Shown here piece after piece: positions 62,538 through 64,000 of a DNA stretch of 64,000 nucleotides. The stretch spans positions 496,001 to 560,000 of the forward strand of contig NZ_LIPG01000004.1 of the NCBI RefSeq assembly GCF_001905505.1, read 5' to 3'. The DNA comes from Streptomyces sp. CB02058. GTDB taxonomy: Bacteria; Actinomycetota; Actinomycetes; Streptomycetales; Streptomycetaceae. Position numbers and translations under genes: made by a program. The notes beneath the pieces are model-generated. The model was not told the DNA's origin. It worked only from the letters and a program-made list of their open reading frames with translations, and did no database searches. Every line of letters starts with the position of its first letter. The first letter of the stretch is position 1.

Positions 62538-63668
62538 TCAGGGCCAGACACCCGTGGCCAGGAAGTGGTCGATGGTCTCGGTGTACGGCCGGATGTCCAT
62601 GCCCTGCCCTCTCAGCCACTCGTCGGAGTAGTACTTGTCCAGGTAGCGGTCGCCCGGGTCGCAGAAGAGGGCGACGACGCTCCCGGTGCTGCCCCGCTCC
62701 ACCATCTCGGCGACGAGCCTGAGGGCGCTCCACAGCCCGGTGCCCGTGGAGCCGCCCGCCTTGCGGCCGATGGCGCGCTCCAGCACCCGTACGGCCGCGA
62801 CACTGGCCGCGTCGGGCACCTTCATCATCCGGTCGATGGCTCCGGGCACGAAGCTCGGTTCCATGCGCGGTCTGCCGATGCCCTCGATGCGCGACCCGCA
62901 GTCGCTGGTCGCTTCCGGGTCGCCGTGGACCCAGCCGTCGAAGAAACAGGAGTTCTCCGGGTCGGGTACGCAGATCCGCGTGTCGTGCTGCATGTAGCGG
63001 ACGTAGCGCCCGATGGTCGCGGACGTCCCGCCCGTCCCGGCGGTGGCGACGATCCAGGCGGGCTCCGGATACCGCTCCAGCCGCAGTTGCTGGTAGATGG
63101 ATTCGGCGATGTTGTTGTTGCCCCGCCAGTCGGTGGCGCGTTCGGCGTAGGTGAACTGGTCCATGTAGTGCCCGCCGGTCTCGGCCGCGAGGGCGGCCGA
63201 CTCCTCGTACAGACGGCGCGAGTCGTCGACGAAGTGGCACTGACCGCCGTGGAATTCGATCAGGCGGCACTTCTCGGGGCTGGTCGTCCGGGGCATCACC
63301 GCGACGAACGGCACGCCGATCAGCTTCGCGAAGTACGCCTCCGAGACGGCGGTCGAGCCGCTGGAGGCCTCGATGACCGGCTTGCCGCGCCGGATCCAGC
63401 CGTTGCAGAGTCCGTAGAGGAAGAGCGACCGGGCCAGCCGGTGCTTCAGGCTGCCCGTGAGATGCGTCGACTCGTCCTTGAGATAGAGGTCGATGCCCCA
63501 GTGCTCGGGCAGCGGGAAGCGGAGCAGGTGGGTGTCCGCAGAACGGTTTGCGTCCGCCTGGACCTTGCGTACGGCTTCCTTGAGCCAGGCCCGGTAGTCC
63601 GGATCGCTGCGGTCGACGTCCAGGGTTTCCATGACGCCGCCCTCGGGTCTGTTCCCACTGGTGTCCAT
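62538..63668 (-). CDS. PLP-dependent cysteine synthase-family enzyme, Cds1 (cysteine desulfhydrase)-like
   Basis: The 376-residue enzyme belongs to fold-type II PLP enzymes. YLKDESTHLTGSLKHRLA holds the PLP lysine, ASSGSTAVSEA is the substrate-binding loop, and WIVATAGTGGTSATIG is the phosphate-binding glycine loop. HLLRFPLPEHWGIDLYLKDE and RSLFLYGLCNGWI match the mycobacterial Cds1 (Rv3684) group, which breaks L-cysteine into pyruvate, ammonia and sulfide. A cysteine or cystathionine synthase activity is the alternative. AAGGAGAG sets the ATG at 63666-63668. Confidence 0.87.
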   Translation of the reverse strand: MDTSGNRPEGGVMETLDVDRSDPDYRAWLKEAVRKVQADANRSADTHLLRFPLPEHWGIDLYLKDESTHLTGSLKHRLARSLFLYGLCNGWIRRGKPVIEASSGSTAVSEAYFAKLIGVPFVAVMPRTTSPEKCRLIEFHGGQCHFVDDSRRLYEESAALAAETGGHYMDQFTYAERATDWRGNNNIAESIYQQLRLERYPEPAWIVATAGTGGTSATIGRYVRYMQHDTRICVPDPENSCFFDGWVHGDPEATSDCGSRIEGIGRPRMEPSFVPGAIDRMMKVPDAASVAAVRVLERAIGRKAGGSTGTGLWSALRLVAEMVERGSTGSVVALFCDPGDRYLDKYYSDEWLRGQGMDIRPYTETIDHFLATGVWP

Positions 63669-63854
63669 CAGCGCTCTCCTTCGGGTGACGTCCTGCTCCG
63701 CGACTTCCACGATATTCCCCCCACCTGCGCAAACGTTTACTTTGATGGCCCATAGCCCTCCCTTGGCCCAGGGCTCGGGCTTCCGCGCGGTCCGGGAGCC
63801 GTACGCCGGAGGGAGCGGTTCCCGAGGGGGCCTGGTGCGCGCGCCTCGCGCGGG

Positions 63855-63874
63855 GCAGACTTACAGAAGTCTGC
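63855..63874. promoter_or_regulatory. Perfect inverted repeat GCAGACTT-N4-AAGTCTGC
   Basis: Perfect 8-bp arms with an ACAG spacer lie 20 bp before the last gene of the window. The site may be an operator or a 5' UTR hairpin; the ribosome site at 63880-63886 is just outside it. Confidence 0.55.
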
Positions 63875-63894
63875 ACAAGGGGGGTGAAGTCGCC

Positions 63895-64000
63895 ATGGCC
63901 GAAACGGAATTCAGCGCGGCGGATTTCAGCACGGCGGAGTTCAGCGCGAGCGACGTGCGGATCCGGCGGTGGGCGCGGTCGCTCACCAGAGCGGGTCAAG
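63895..64000 (+). CDS. Truncated gene, unknown product
   Basis: Only 35 codons are visible: MAETEFSAADFSTAEFS, then ASDVRIRRWARSLTRAG. A GGGGGGTGA ribosome site precedes the ATG. The start is acidic and repeats EFSxA/DFSTA, with a basic helix after it. Too little remains to assign a family. Confidence 0.6.
   Translation, partial: MAETEFSAADFSTAEFSASDVRIRRWARSLTRAGQ

Overview
The window is chromosomal DNA of a Streptomyces or close relative. The evidence is very high G+C throughout, a strong third-position G/C bias, frequent GTG and TTG starts, and typical actinomycete families: a small SARP regulator, LGFP repeats, a TerD tandem protein, an LGDTG cell-wall anchor, a BTAD domain and a PP2C/SpoIIE phosphatase. 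Among the genes called, I found one in-frame TTA codon by eye. I saw no tRNA, rRNA, insertion sequence, integrase or CRISPR array.

Layout. 1-5.8 kb: a minus-strand series (SpoIIE-type phosphatase, family-5 peptide-binding lipoprotein, truncated S9 peptidase), then an EamA exporter with a LysR regulator. 6-20.7 kb: the most unusual block. It holds an alpha/beta hydrolase, a lysozyme-like protein with a peptidoglycan-binding domain, a PGRP-type amidase beside a SARP regulator, an M23-like protein with a peptidoglycan-binding domain, a four-TM protein, an LGFP-repeat protein and two giant unrecognised proteins (1111 and 1333 aa). None has a signal peptide I can see. An inverted repeat TGACG-N3-CGTCA occurs in three intergenic regions of this block. 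20.9-24.1 kb: TPR protein, polyprenyl diphosphate synthase and an SDR without the catalytic lysine. 24.2-28.8 kb: a Tat-exported cholesterol-oxidase-like flavoprotein and a sortase-anchored VWA adhesin.

28.9-45.8 kb: mixed metabolism. There is an SDR, a translationally coupled pair of multi-NUDIX proteins, a benzaldehyde-dehydrogenase-like enzyme, a secreted GH16 glucanase, an ArsR-VOC pair, two MFS transporters, a second polyprenyl synthase, a leaderless zinc-ribbon protein, and an AKR-LLM-NUDIX operon divergent from a TetR gene with twin operators. 45.9-50.4 kb: envelope functions (Lnt, a small membrane protein, glutamate racemase, HpnB-like glycosyltransferase). 50.5-53.3 kb: tandem TerD protein with a lipoprotein and a membrane protein. 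53.8-64 kb: a Pro/Gln-rich protein, a MOSC protein, a beta-helix/AAA fusion overlapping tail-to-tail with a membrane-inserted alpha/beta hydrolase, a DeoR regulator, an SRPBCC protein, a Cds1-like PLP enzyme and a truncated gene.

Working together. The clearest units are the TetR/AKR/LLM/NUDIX set, the ArsR/VOC pair, the NUDIX/GNAT pair, the TPR/polyprenyl-synthase pair and the 6-20.7 kb cell-wall block. Strong hairpins separate many of the units. Functions come from motif recognition by eye; no database search was possible.
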